A stretch of DNA of 64,000 nucleotides from UBA11574 sp964591175. Lineage in GTDB: Bacteria; Desulfobacterota; Desulfobacteria; Desulfobacterales; UBA11574. This document shows, in pieces, positions 8,446 to 17,197 of this stretch. How positions within the stretch are numbered: the first letter of the stretch is position 1; each line of letters opens with the position of its first letter. The notes under the pieces are model-generated. The model was not told the DNA's origin, ran no database searches, and saw only the letters and a list, made by a program, of their open reading frames with translations. Both the position numbers and the translations under genes were made by a program. The stretch lies in NCBI GenBank assembly GCA_964591175.1, contig CAZQAF010000008.1, positions 14,756 to 78,755 of the forward strand. Reading direction: 5' to 3'.

Positions 8446-9114
8446 ATGTTTATCAGCAAAGTAATGACCGGAAATGTCGTCACCATAGACAAAGATGCCG
8501 ATATCTCTACAGCACAGCACAAAATGTCCAAGCATCGCATCCGGCACCTACCTGTCGTGGATGAGAATAATCTGCTCATCGGAATCGTTACGGATCGGGA
8601 CATCAGAAGCGCCCTTCCCTCCTCTCAGTCAGCCGATAGAGAAAACATTGAAAAAATAACATCCAGTAAAATAGAAGAGATTATGACAAAATTTCCGGTT
8701 TCCGTTTCTCCTTTAGATACCATTCAGGATGCGCTGCTTTTATTGCAGAAAAAGCGGTTCGGAGCGCTTCCGGTTGTCGATGATCAAGGAAAACTCATTG
8801 GCATTATTTCCACCCGCGACCTCATGATCGAATTCATAGAGGTCCTGGGACTTAACGATCCCGGAACATTATTATGCTTATTGGTAGAAGATAAAATCGG
8901 CCAAATGAAAAAAATTGTCGATGCCGTATCGGAAGAAAAAATTTCATTTGGAAGTATTCTCGTGTCCAGATACTGGGAAGAAGGAAAGCGTGCCGTATTT
9001 CCGTATCTCTTAACTCAAAATATCGGTCCGTTAAAAACGAAACTCAAAAATATGGGATATTCATTGATAGACCCCATGGACTGGTATAGGGATTCTCATT
9101 TTAAAGATGAATAA
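8446..9114 (+). CDS. AcuB-like protein: two CBS domains plus ACT-like tail
   Basis: Small cytoplasmic regulator of 222 residues. Two CBS repeats are visible: one starts at the N-terminus (V-M-T-G-N-V-V-T, ending I-G-I-V-T-D-R-D), the second at about residue 78 (I-M-T-K-F-P-V-S-V, ending I-G-I-I-S-T-R-D-L). The remaining 80 residues have the alternating pattern of an ACT-like ligand domain. In Bacillus, AcuB with this layout is encoded with the AcuA/AcuC acetyltransferase/deacetylase pair that tunes acetyl-CoA synthetase. Here the neighbour is the AcuC-like gene 344 bases upstream. CBS pairs usually bind adenosyl ligands, so sensing AMP/ATP or S-adenosylmethionine is an inference. Its stop overlaps the methyltransferase start. 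Confidence 0.85.
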   Translation: MFISKVMTGNVVTIDKDADISTAQHKMSKHRIRHLPVVDENNLLIGIVTDRDIRSALPSSQSADRENIEKITSSKIEEIMTKFPVSVSPLDTIQDALLLLQKKRFGALPVVDDQGKLIGIISTRDLMIEFIEVLGLNDPGTLLCLLVEDKIGQMKKIVDAVSEEKISFGSILVSRYWEEGKRAVFPYLLTQNIGPLKTKLKNMGYSLIDPMDWYRDSHFKDE

Positions 9115-9976
9115 ACTCGCGCACATGGGTAAGGATCCGGAAGAAGCTTCAGGGAATCCTTACAGTGATCTTTACATTTACTATCTAAAAGGGCGGATCA
9201 AGCCCATAACCCCGACTTTCGGTAGCGGTTTTATCGGCAACTGGCAGGAAAATGAATATTCTTTTCTCTTTTTCTCAAAACCATCTTCGGTTGAAGTTGC
9301 CGGCATACTGAATTCAAACCCTGAATTGACCCTTTTCGAAGAATTTCATATGACCTATGATCAATGGCAGGGAAGTAAAACCGAGCCCTTTGACGTCGGC
9401 CGCTTTCATATTGTACCCCCCTGGCAAAGAAACAAGAAGAAAAAGATCCGTGGCCATGAAGCGATCACTGTCCTGCTGGATCCCGGCGTTGTATTCGGAA
9501 ACGGCTTGCATACCACTACCCGAGACTGTATTAAAGCACTTGAAATAGTATTCTCGCGCGATCAAATCAAATCCGCCGTAGATTTTGGAACGGGAACGGG
9601 AATTCTTGCCCTGGCCGCTTCACTGCTCGGATGCGGCAGAATACTTGCAATTGACCTTAACTTTTTAGCCGTAAGCACGGCGCTGCGGAATATACGCCTA
9701 AACGGGCTGGGAAATAGAATCCTGGCTGCACAGGGACGAGCGGAAGATTTTATTGACGCCGCTTCTGATCTTGTGATAGCAAATATCCATTATGAGGTAA
9801 TGAAAGATCTGATTGGTTCCCGGATTTTTTATAATAAAAAATGGTTCGTTCTGTCCGGTTTGTTGCGAAGCCAGGCACGGGCGGTAAAGACCGATTTAAT
9901 CCGTAATGGGATCACCATCATTAACTCTTGGGAATGTGACGGTATTTGGCATACCCTCTTAGGAAAGAAGGATTAA
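9107..9976 (+). CDS. PrmA-like class I methyltransferase
   Basis: S-adenosylmethionine-dependent methyltransferase of 289 residues related to PrmA, which methylates ribosomal protein L11. The Rossmann motif I D-F-G-T-G-T-G-I-L-A lies around residue 161, preceded by the PrmA-type D-P-G-x-x-F-G-x-G-x-H-x-T-T loop. The post-motif A-N-I-H replaces the usual N-I. The N-terminal 100 residues diverge from classical PrmA, so another protein substrate is possible. The ATG overlaps the AcuB-like stop by eight bases, implying translational coupling; a second ATG at 9125 is an alternative start. Confidence 0.8.
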   Translation: MNKLAHMGKDPEEASGNPYSDLYIYYLKGRIKPITPTFGSGFIGNWQENEYSFLFFSKPSSVEVAGILNSNPELTLFEEFHMTYDQWQGSKTEPFDVGRFHIVPPWQRNKKKKIRGHEAITVLLDPGVVFGNGLHTTTRDCIKALEIVFSRDQIKSAVDFGTGTGILALAASLLGCGRILAIDLNFLAVSTALRNIRLNGLGNRILAAQGRAEDFIDAASDLVIANIHYEVMKDLIGSRIFYNKKWFVLSGLLRSQARAVKTDLIRNGITIINSWECDGIWHTLLGKKD

Positions 9977-9978
9977 CG

Positions 9979-10818
9979 ATGATTATTAAATGCTGGGGTT
10001 CGCGAGGCTCCATCCCTGTTTCAGGGGTAGAATATATCAAATACGGCGGAGATACCACCTGTCTCGAGATCAGAACCAAAAGCGATGATATTATCATTGT
10101 GGATGCCGGAACCGGCATACGAAGGCTGGGCAATCGCTTGATGGATGAAAATCGTTACAAATATAACCTCCTTTTTACGCATTCCCATTGGGACCATTTA
10201 ATGGGATTCCCATTTTTCAAACCGTTGTATGAAGAAAAGGCCGAATTCAGAATGTACAGATGTCCTTTTCACAGCAAATTCGTAGAAACCATTCTCTCCA
10301 GAATTATGACCCCTCCGAGTTTTCCGGTTAGATATTCTGAAATTAGTGCGAAAATGGAATATATAGCGGCATCCACCGGGGCCTTTGAGATCGGATCGGT
10401 AAGCATTACCCCCATTCCTATCAGCCATCCGGACAAAGGCAGCGGATATAAATTTACCGAGGACGGAAAATCATTTGTCTTTTTAACAGACAACGAGCTC
10501 GGTTTTATACACCCCGGCGGCCTGCCGTCCAGGGATTATCTGGAATTTTCAACGGGTGTTGATCTATTGATCCATGACGCCGAATATACCCCTGAAGAAT
10601 ACCCTTTAAAGATCGAATGGGGACACTCGGTCTTCACGGAAACCCTGGACTTAGCGATCGAGGCCGGCGTCAAACAGTTCGGGTTGTTTCATCTAAACCA
10701 GGAAAGAACCGATCAGCAAGTTGAGCAAATGGTCGATATTTGCAAGGGGATCATCGCCGACAGGAATCATCCCCTTGACTGCTTTGCCGTAGGCAGTGAT
10801 ATGACATTCACGATATAA
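9979..10818 (+). CDS. Metallo-beta-lactamase-fold hydrolase
   Basis: Zinc or iron hydrolase of 279 residues in the RNase Z-like branch of the MBL fold. It opens with the subgroup signature K-C-W-G-S-R-G-S-I-P and has the metal motif H-S-H-W-D-H at about residue 62, a later P-I-S-H-P histidine, D-A-E-Y-T and a final H-L-N. The start at 9979 is two bases after the methyltransferase stop and has GAAGGAT before it. This branch includes cyclic-nucleotide and phosphodiester hydrolases as well as tRNA-processing enzymes; the true substrate is unknown. It belongs to the acuB-prmA-MBL-CFeSP-like gene row. Confidence 0.88.
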   Translation: MIIKCWGSRGSIPVSGVEYIKYGGDTTCLEIRTKSDDIIIVDAGTGIRRLGNRLMDENRYKYNLLFTHSHWDHLMGFPFFKPLYEEKAEFRMYRCPFHSKFVETILSRIMTPPSFPVRYSEISAKMEYIAASTGAFEIGSVSITPIPISHPDKGSGYKFTEDGKSFVFLTDNELGFIHPGGLPSRDYLEFSTGVDLLIHDAEYTPEEYPLKIEWGHSVFTETLDLAIEAGVKQFGLFHLNQERTDQQVEQMVDICKGIIADRNHPLDCFAVGSDMTFTI

Positions 10819-10841
10819 TTGGGCTGAATGAAGAGGTTCCG

Positions 10842-11462
10842 ATGCTTCGGGCGGATCTTTATGAAAAAAAAATAGAAATAGAATCGTATATCTCTTCCAA
10901 CGACTGCCGGGCCTGCGGGTTTTTCAGCAGAAAAGAGTTTTTGGAAAAGCTCCGTTCCGGCCGGCTCAAACCCTCACATTGCAAAATGGCAAAGATGCGT
11001 TTTTTATCTCTGCTCTGGGCGGTCAAACCCAATGAGATTTTGCCCGAAGTTGAGGTATTGCAGCTTCCGACTCCCGGACCCACAGGTCTTTTTCCCATAA
11101 ATCATCCGGGAAAGAATTCACCGGTTTTGGTGTCCGGCAACTCGACAATCACCGGTGAAGTTCTCACTGCAGTGCTCTCCACCACATTGAGCCCGTTCTG
11201 GTATTTGGTAGTGGACACGGACGGACATACCGTAGACATGGCGATCGTCTATAAGGTTCTGACCGCCGATCGGGTAATGAAGGGAATCCGCGACGAAAAT
11301 CTCGATCGCATCGCACCGGAGTCCACCCTCTTTTTACCGGGATTTGCTGCGGCCATTCAAGACGATCTGGCAGAGCTAAGCAGCCGATCCGTTAACGTCG
11401 GACCGGTTTGTGCCGCTGAACTTCCGCTGTTTTTCGGTGAAGAGTACTGGAAGTTGGCCTGA
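10842..11462 (+). CDS. Minimal CFeSP-gamma/CdhE-like protein with incomplete Fe-S motif
   Basis: Protein of 206 residues that resembles two ends of the corrinoid iron-sulfur protein large subunit of acetyl-CoA synthase/CODH with the barrel core missing. The N-terminus has D-C-R-A-C-G-F (Cys22, Cys25) and Cys47 in the spacing of the four-cysteine Fe-S domain, but the third ligand position is Arg30. The rest contains N-S-P-V-L-V-S-G-N-S-T-I-T, close to the C-terminal A-P-V-L-V-T-S-N segment of CdhE/AcsC. The ribosome site AGAGG precedes the ATG at 10842. It lies last in a plus-strand row that begins with a CooC-like gene. The function is unknown; a scaffold or corrinoid-handling role is inference. 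Confidence 0.7.
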   Translation: MLRADLYEKKIEIESYISSNDCRACGFFSRKEFLEKLRSGRLKPSHCKMAKMRFLSLLWAVKPNEILPEVEVLQLPTPGPTGLFPINHPGKNSPVLVSGNSTITGEVLTAVLSTTLSPFWYLVVDTDGHTVDMAIVYKVLTADRVMKGIRDENLDRIAPESTLFLPGFAAAIQDDLAELSSRSVNVGPVCAAELPLFFGEEYWKLA

Positions 11463-11468
11463 CGGACA

Positions 11469-12344
11469 TTATCTGATTTCAAGACAATATATATTCCTTT
11501 TCTCATAGTAAATTTGATTGATATGGTAATTCTTTGAGGGATTGAGATCCAGAACAATCCTCAAGGTATCGGAGCCAGGGTGCAAAAATGTTCTAATTTG
11601 CCGGATCAGCTTGCCGTTTGTCAGGGTTCTATAAGGTCCGTTCCAGGAAAAAACGGGCTTAATATCAATGACGACCTTCGGATGGTCTCCTTCCTCAGTC
11701 GATATCTTGGGTACAAAATATTTGTTTAAAACAATAAAGAGCTTCTCCAGTTTTTTTTGAGGTTCGAACTTAATACTCTTAACCAGGATAGTGCGTTGCG
11801 ATAAGGTGTTTCCGGTTCGATTTTGCTTTGCGGGGCCAACCGGGGAAGGCCGCGGCTTTGTTTCCTTCGGCACGGGCGGGGGGGATGGTTCCCAGCTCAT
11901 CCGGGTGGACACTTTTAAAGGTTTCCACACTTCCGACACAATTTCCCATTTGCCGTCCGTATGGATCATGGTCAGCGTTTTTTCGCCGACATCTGAAACC
12001 TTCGGATCATGATACCGCTGAATGAATCTAGCAATGGCAGACTCCCCTTCGATAAAAACCCCCAAGTCAAGGATGCCCACCCGCAACTCGCCGATCATGC
12101 TAAACCGCCTTTTTTTCTTCTGCATCCAACCCCGGTAATCAAGCCCTTGGGATCGAAAATTTCGACTGTAAAAAGATTTGTAGGCGTCTATGTCACGATC
12201 TTGCCATGCCTTGCACCATGCATATACGTTTGCCCGAACATCATCGATTTGGCCGGCCCATGCCGCTCCCGCCAGGCCGAGCAATAGCAGGCAGACAATG
12301 AGCACCCCCAAGGACCGAAAATATGTGGTTTTGACAAATTCCAT
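11469..12344 (-). CDS. Exported protein with NTF2-like and AMIN-like domains
   Basis: Secreted or periplasmic protein of about 291 residues. A signal peptide is clear: basic start, then L-I-V-C-L-L-L-L-G-L-A-G-A-A-W-A-G. The next 100 residues (D-V-R-A-N-V-Y-A-W-C-K-A-W-Q-D-R-D-I-D-A-Y) fit the NTF2/SnoaL-like domain seen next to L,D-transpeptidases. A Pro-rich linker follows (about 150-190), then a C-terminal part with the strand pattern of an AMIN-type peptidoglycan-binding domain. The ATG at 12344 was preferred to a TTG three codons upstream. It converges on the CFeSP-like gene with six bases between stops. A cell-envelope role is inferred. Confidence 0.7.
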   Translation of the reverse strand: MEFVKTTYFRSLGVLIVCLLLLGLAGAAWAGQIDDVRANVYAWCKAWQDRDIDAYKSFYSRNFRSQGLDYRGWMQKKKRRFSMIGELRVGILDLGVFIEGESAIARFIQRYHDPKVSDVGEKTLTMIHTDGKWEIVSEVWKPLKVSTRMSWEPSPPPVPKETKPRPSPVGPAKQNRTGNTLSQRTILVKSIKFEPQKKLEKLFIVLNKYFVPKISTEEGDHPKVVIDIKPVFSWNGPYRTLTNGKLIRQIRTFLHPGSDTLRIVLDLNPSKNYHINQIYYEKRNIYCLEIR

Positions 12345-12499
12345 AAATTTCAAATCAGATGAATTCGTAAATTTTTGAATTCATCAAACATAGAGAACTA
12401 AAATGATGGAATCAAAAATCATGCTATGACTATCAAAGGTATGCGGCTTGAGTCAAACGATAAATATATCGCCCGAATTCCGGTAAAAGACTTGGGACA

Positions 12500-12748
12500 T
12501 CACAACGCATTTTCGGCAAATATCTTTTTCTTATCCGTTATCTTCAGCCCTAAAGCCAAAACAATCTTCCGCTTTGTTTCCGGTCTGCATGTCATCCCGC
12601 TTTCTATTCGTGTAATGGTAAGGGGTGAAATATTGGCACTTCTGGAGAGTTCGGCTTTGCTTATCATCAAGGATTCTCTGATTTTTTTGAGGTTGTTTTT
12701 GCTCATTTGTTCCGATTCCGCTTCACAAGAGGTTATGATTTCATACAC
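12500..12748 (-). CDS. XRE-family helix-turn-helix regulator
   Basis: DNA-binding protein of 68-82 residues made almost only of a Cro/C1-type helix-turn-helix: L-K-K-I-R-E-S-L then I-S-K-A-E-L-S-R-S-A-N-I-S-P-L-T-I-T-R-I-E-S-G. The tail K-R-K-I-V-L-A-L-G-L also fits the family. The GTG at 12748 has AAAGG just before it; an ATG at 12706 would give a 68-residue protein that still holds the whole domain. It is isolated, so its target is unknown. Confidence 0.85.
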   Translation of the reverse strand: MYEIITSCEAESEQMSKNNLKKIRESLMISKAELSRSANISPLTITRIESGMTCRPETKRKIVLALGLKITDKKKIFAENAL

Positions 12749-13169
12749 TTACCTTTTGCATTGCAGATCGCATGCCAAAAAAACCGATCGATTGTAATAT
12801 CATAAATATCAAATGGTTAAATAACTATGAAGGATTCTTTGACGAATGGATTCCGGGAGAGAGATCGAAAATTAGGAAGCAAATATCTTAAAATATATGT
12901 AATTTATTTCTCAATTTAAACATCGGAGGAAAACGCTCTCATATTAAGGGATTGCAAAAATNNNNNNNNNNNNNNNNNNNNNNNNNNNNNNNNNNNNNNN
13001 NNNNNNNNNNNNNNNNNNNNNNNNNNNNNNNNNNNNNNNNNNNNNNNNNNNNNNNNNNNNNTGCAAAAATTTTTATAAAAAGACGTCGATTTAATGTTTT
13101 ATCCGGCATTTATTATTCCAATTGGGACTGAACTTTAAGTTCTTTTTGCAGTCAAACAAGTATTTACTT
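12749..13169. other. Intergenic region containing a 100-N scaffold gap
   Basis: Exactly 100 N fill 12962-13061. The bases before the gap end in TGCAAAAAT and those after it begin with TGCAAAAAT, a 9-base match that may be a collapsed overlap or chance in AT-rich sequence. No gene is seen in the known parts, which are AT-rich. Confidence 0.8.
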
Positions 13170-14009
13170 CTATTGTTTGATCTTCTTTTCCCTGTATTGC
13201 AGATAAGAGTTTCGTATTGCCACGTAGGGATCAATGGACGCTTCTTTCAGCGCCTCATATTCGCCGATATGAAAAGAGGTTTGATTGACGAGGTCAACCC
13301 CTCTTATGCTCAGCTCCGCCGCCGCAGGTGTAACATAATTGACCGGGTATAGAAATGCGTCCCCGAACATACCAACGAAGTCCCGCAGCGTGGATGGTCC
13401 CAAAAGCGGCCACACGATGTAAAATCCATTGCCGATGCCGTATTTGGCAAATGTCTGTCCGAGATCCTCCTCATCAGGAACAGCAAGCTCAGGATATTGG
13501 CGGGCCGGATTTCCGAGCCCAAGAATTCCGATGGTGGTGTTGATAAAAAATTTGGTAAGTTCGGAAGCGGCTTCATTTCCTTTTCCTTGTAGGAGGCAGT
13601 TGACGAATCGAATCGGCGTCGTCAGATTATGAAAAAAATTTCTCACGCCGTTTCTGAAAATAACCGGTGCAATCGCTCGATACCCTTTGGACAGAGGTTC
13701 GAGCAACCAGAGATAAAGCTTGTCATTGATATGGTACACCCCCTTGTTCCAGATATATAAGGGATCCGCCACCTGTACACGCTGCGTCTCAAACTCTTCT
13801 TCAAAAAATTCATCTTGTTTGTTATCTGCCTCACCCGGTGGTGAAACGAGGCTATCTTTTTTTTCCGGCGCTGTCTTTGCCGCTTGGTCCATTGTAACAT
13901 CATTAGATGTCTCATTTAAAGGACGCATTGGCTTGTGCGCACATCCGGCGAACAACAGCATTAAAAGAAAAAGAATCGGCAGCAGATAAAGAAACTGTTT
14001 TTTCATCAT
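13170..14009 (-). CDS. mlaA: MlaA/VacJ family outer-membrane lipoprotein
   Basis: Outer-membrane-anchored phospholipid shuttle protein that removes mislocalised lipids from the outer leaflet. A lipoprotein signal peptide ends in L-L-F-A-G-C. The mature protein has the VacJ family segments D-P-L-Y-x-W-N-x-x-V-Y, F-F-x-N-L-x-T-P and a pathway block T-F-A-K-Y-G-I-G-N-G-F-Y-I-V-W-P-L-L-G-P-S. The start at 14009 lies one base after the stop of the RND gene, so they are translationally coupled. Together with the upstream RND and MlaC genes it forms a lipid-traffic operon that lacks the usual MlaFEDB ABC transporter. Confidence 0.93.
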   Translation of the reverse strand: MMKKQFLYLLPILFLLMLLFAGCAHKPMRPLNETSNDVTMDQAAKTAPEKKDSLVSPPGEADNKQDEFFEEEFETQRVQVADPLYIWNKGVYHINDKLYLWLLEPLSKGYRAIAPVIFRNGVRNFFHNLTTPIRFVNCLLQGKGNEAASELTKFFINTTIGILGLGNPARQYPELAVPDEEDLGQTFAKYGIGNGFYIVWPLLGPSTLRDFVGMFGDAFLYPVNYVTPAAAELSIRGVDLVNQTSFHIGEYEALKEASIDPYVAIRNSYLQYREKKIKQ

Positions 14010-14010
14010 G

Positions 14011-16545
14011 TCACTGAGCATCCATTGGATCTACTTTCACTTCGGGACCAAACGGTTTGAATACGACCAACAGTTCGGGCAACAGCGTCAGCGCTGCGAT
14101 CAAGGCAATCAGCATTGCCAATCCCGTCAACAACCCGAAATAGATGCTGGGTATGAAATTGGACAACACCAGGATTGAAAAACCGATGATAATGGTTACC
14201 GACGTATAAAACATGGCATGGCCGATGCTTCCATGGCACCGGTGCAATGTTTTGATATAATCCCGATCCAAACGAAACTCATTGCCGAACCGGTGTATGT
14301 AGTGAATGGTATCATCCACGGCAATACCGACACTGATGGACGCAATGGTAATGGTCATCATATCAAGGGGAATATCCAGCCAGCCCATGACGCCAAGAAC
14401 CACGCCGATGGATAGCAGATTGGGGAAAATGGCGATGAGAGCGATTTTCAACGATCTGAACAAAATCGTAAACATGACCATGAGGGCCAGAATCACAACG
14501 CCCAGGGTTTGAATCTGTGACCTGAAAAGGCTTTGCAGCATGTTGTTGTATAATACCATCATTCCGGCTAAATGAACCTGGTTTTTACTCAACCCGAATT
14601 TACTTACCAGATCTTTGCGGATCTTTTCCAGCAGTTGATTCCTTTTCAATGTCTTTTCTGAATCCTTGATCCGGATCGAAAAACGGACCTCATTGTGATC
14701 GAGGGACACGTACGGCGATAAAACCATGCGTTTAAACCGCTCGGGGAGTTCTCTGTAAAGCAATGCCAGCTCGAAATTGTCAAGGGGTTTATTGTGATTG
14801 AGTTGTTCTGTAATTTTCAAAAGCGTCCCCAGTGAAAGTACTTTACCGGTTTGTGGCAACTGGCTAAGATAATTATGAATTTTCATTACAAGATCCATTT
14901 TTTCCGACGTAAACCAGTACTTTTTTTCTGTCGACGCTTTATCGAATTCGCTAAACATATCGAATTCATTGCCCTTGTTTTTAGCAGGTGCCGGAGCAGG
15001 GAGTGGTTTTGTTGCCCCGGGTGTTTTAAAATCGACAATTACGTCCAAAGGAGTGGTACCGCCCAGGTTTTGATCAATGGTTTTCATGCCCTGATAAATC
15101 TCGGTGGTATGTTTAAAGTAATCGATAAAACTGTTTTCAACCGTTAGTCTCGATATACCGACGGCGCTCAGAACAAGAGCGGCACCGCTGATTACCAATA
15201 TGAGTACACCGTGGGCTTCGGTAAACCTACCCAAAAAAGGCGTCAATGAAAAGTGCGATGTTCTTCCGGTGGGCGGCGTTTCTTTACGCATCAGGACCAA
15301 TATGCAAGGAAAAAGGAGAAATGTCATGACCAGGGATACCACAATGCCGGCGCTCATCATCCATCCGAAAGTAATCACCGGAAGAATATTGCAAAGCAGC
15401 AGCGAACCAAACCCGGCAATTGTGGTCAAACTGGCATACAAGCAGGGTTTGCCCATCAAACTGACCGTGTCGAGGACCAGGTCCCGCTGTGACGCCTCGG
15501 GATTTTTAATACATAGTTCACGATAACGCACAATCAGATGAAGGGTAATCGCCAAGGTAATGATAAGCTGCAATGAAATAAAATTAGACGATATAACCGT
15601 AACTTCCCAGTCGAACATCCCCAGCAACCCTATCATGGAGACCACTGAAAAGGCGCAGCAAATTATCGGCAATACGATCCATCGAATTTTTCTGAAGATG
15701 ATGCCCAAGGTAAGGATCATAAAAAACAACACGCCGAAGCCGAATACTTTGAGATCATTTCTGATAAATCCGATCAAATCGTCCGCAATCATACTGACGC
15801 CTCCGAGAAAGAGCCTGGCGTCACCACGATAGTGATCCATAATCCGGTGTATTGAAGCGATGTCTTGATGCCGGATCTTTTTCATCAGGTCCCGATGATT
15901 TTTAAATTCCTCAACAACTTTTTTGAATTCAAGCGTTTCCTTTGGCGTGAGAGTTCCTGCAGCTTTCTTCTGCCTGAGAGTGTCGCGGGTATCCAGAAGA
16001 TCCTGGTAAACTTTATCAATGGGGAAGTAGATGAGCAGTGCGGTGGTCTTGAGATCCGGGCTTACCAGAAGATTTCGATACAGCGGACTTTTCTTAAGTT
16101 CGATCTTCGCCAGCTTTTTGTCAACCTTTGGGGATTCCAGCGTGGGAAGATCGCCGGTCAATTCTTTGATCGGAATCGGCGGGCTTTCCAAAAGCGGGGC
16201 ATCCAGTATCGAAAACACCTTCGAAACATGTTTCAGTTTCTTTAGGTCATCGTTCAGACGAGAAAAGTTTCTAAGGGTGGCATCGTCTAAGAGATCCCCT
16301 TCCTTCGGGGCATAGGTGATCACCAAATAATCCTGAAGTCCGTACCGGGAATCAATGAGTCGTGAATACTGAAGGGCCTTGTCATTCTCGAGCAGCAGGG
16401 TTTCCGCCGATGCATCGAGTCTAAAGTTTTTTGCTTCGTATCCTAAAAAGGAAACCAGCACGACAAGGCAGACAATCACAGTTTTGGGCCGCGTCAAGAT
16501 AAACTTATCAAAAAACTGTTTGAACGACGAAGACGATGTATTCAT
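14011..16545 (-). CDS. RND/MMPL family transporter (HpnN-like lipid exporter)
   Basis: Inner-membrane transporter of 844 residues. The topology is that of the MMPL/HpnN group: one helix near residue 20, a large periplasmic loop (about 40-230), a block of five to six helices (about 260-420), a second helix and periplasmic loop, then a second helix block (about 690-830). The intramembrane G-x-x-x-D motif appears in the second half as S-I-S-V-G-I-A-V-D-D-T-I-H-Y. It sits between mlaC and mlaA. HpnN-type members move hopanoids or other lipids, so this protein probably replaces the MlaFEDB ABC machine; that is inferred from context. Confidence 0.88.
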   Translation of the reverse strand: MNTSSSSFKQFFDKFILTRPKTVIVCLVVLVSFLGYEAKNFRLDASAETLLLENDKALQYSRLIDSRYGLQDYLVITYAPKEGDLLDDATLRNFSRLNDDLKKLKHVSKVFSILDAPLLESPPIPIKELTGDLPTLESPKVDKKLAKIELKKSPLYRNLLVSPDLKTTALLIYFPIDKVYQDLLDTRDTLRQKKAAGTLTPKETLEFKKVVEEFKNHRDLMKKIRHQDIASIHRIMDHYRGDARLFLGGVSMIADDLIGFIRNDLKVFGFGVLFFMILTLGIIFRKIRWIVLPIICCAFSVVSMIGLLGMFDWEVTVISSNFISLQLIITLAITLHLIVRYRELCIKNPEASQRDLVLDTVSLMGKPCLYASLTTIAGFGSLLLCNILPVITFGWMMSAGIVVSLVMTFLLFPCILVLMRKETPPTGRTSHFSLTPFLGRFTEAHGVLILVISGAALVLSAVGISRLTVENSFIDYFKHTTEIYQGMKTIDQNLGGTTPLDVIVDFKTPGATKPLPAPAPAKNKGNEFDMFSEFDKASTEKKYWFTSEKMDLVMKIHNYLSQLPQTGKVLSLGTLLKITEQLNHNKPLDNFELALLYRELPERFKRMVLSPYVSLDHNEVRFSIRIKDSEKTLKRNQLLEKIRKDLVSKFGLSKNQVHLAGMMVLYNNMLQSLFRSQIQTLGVVILALMVMFTILFRSLKIALIAIFPNLLSIGVVLGVMGWLDIPLDMMTITIASISVGIAVDDTIHYIHRFGNEFRLDRDYIKTLHRCHGSIGHAMFYTSVTIIIGFSILVLSNFIPSIYFGLLTGLAMLIALIAALTLLPELLVVFKPFGPEVKVDPMDAQ

Positions 16546-16594
16546 ATAAAATGTTGAAACAGACGCGTTCGTTTAACGCCAGTTTAAAGCCTGA

Positions 16595-17197
16595 TTATTT
16601 ATTTTCCGGTTTTTCAAGTTTCAAAAGAAGGTCGTCAATGGTGCCTTTGCTGAGTATGTCGTAGAACTGAGACCGGTATGTTGAAATAAGGCTGACGCCT
16701 TCGATCTCGATATCGTAAATTTTATACCCTTTCGGCGACTTGTAAAGCTTATACAACATGCTGTAATTTTTGCTTTTAGATATTACTTTGGTTGGTATCT
16801 GTATTTTTCTTCCATTTTGGACGGGTGATCCATAGATTACCCGCTCATTGGTATAAAGGGATAATTTGTCAACGTACGTCGCCTTTAACCGCGCGACAAA
16901 AAGATCAACAAATTTTTCCCTGTTTTTTTCCGAAAGTTCCGGCCAGTACTTTCTTCCCAACGCGAGTTTTGCCATGAGATTGAAGTCGAACAGCGGCTCT
17001 ACGATGGCGGTAACCTGCTTATTTTTCTCCTGTTGAACGAGATCTTTTCTCTGCAATGTGGAAAGTGCGGATTCAATATTCGTTACCAGCAATTCTTTTG
17101 CCGCATTTCTGTCATCCGACCAGCCGACCTGGCTGATGAGCAACATCACTACAGCGATACATAAAATTCTTCTCATCGTCATGCCTCTGGTTATCAT
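16595..17197 (-). CDS. mlaC: MlaC/Ttg2D family periplasmic lipid-binding protein
   Basis: Soluble periplasmic carrier that ferries phospholipid between MlaA and an inner-membrane system. The signal peptide is R-R-I-L-C-I-A-V-V-M-L-L-I-S-Q-V-G-W-S. The family core is clear in V-E-P-L-F-D-F-N-L-M-A-K-L-A-L-G-R-K-Y-W and F-V-x-L-F-x-x-R-L-K-x-T-Y. The ATG at 17197 follows GGGGAGAATT. It is first in the mlaC-RND-mlaA operon. A sigma-54-like promoter is noted about 75 bases upstream. Confidence 0.92.
   Translation of the reverse strand: MITRGMTMRRILCIAVVMLLISQVGWSDDRNAAKELLVTNIESALSTLQRKDLVQQEKNKQVTAIVEPLFDFNLMAKLALGRKYWPELSEKNREKFVDLFVARLKATYVDKLSLYTNERVIYGSPVQNGRKIQIPTKVISKSKNYSMLYKLYKSPKGYKIYDIEIEGVSLISTYRSQFYDILSKGTIDDLLLKLEKPENK

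Noticed and set aside
13122..13352. Short plus-strand frame at the end of mlaA
   Set aside because: It mostly overlaps the conserved mlaA coding sequence on the other strand and has no homologous features.
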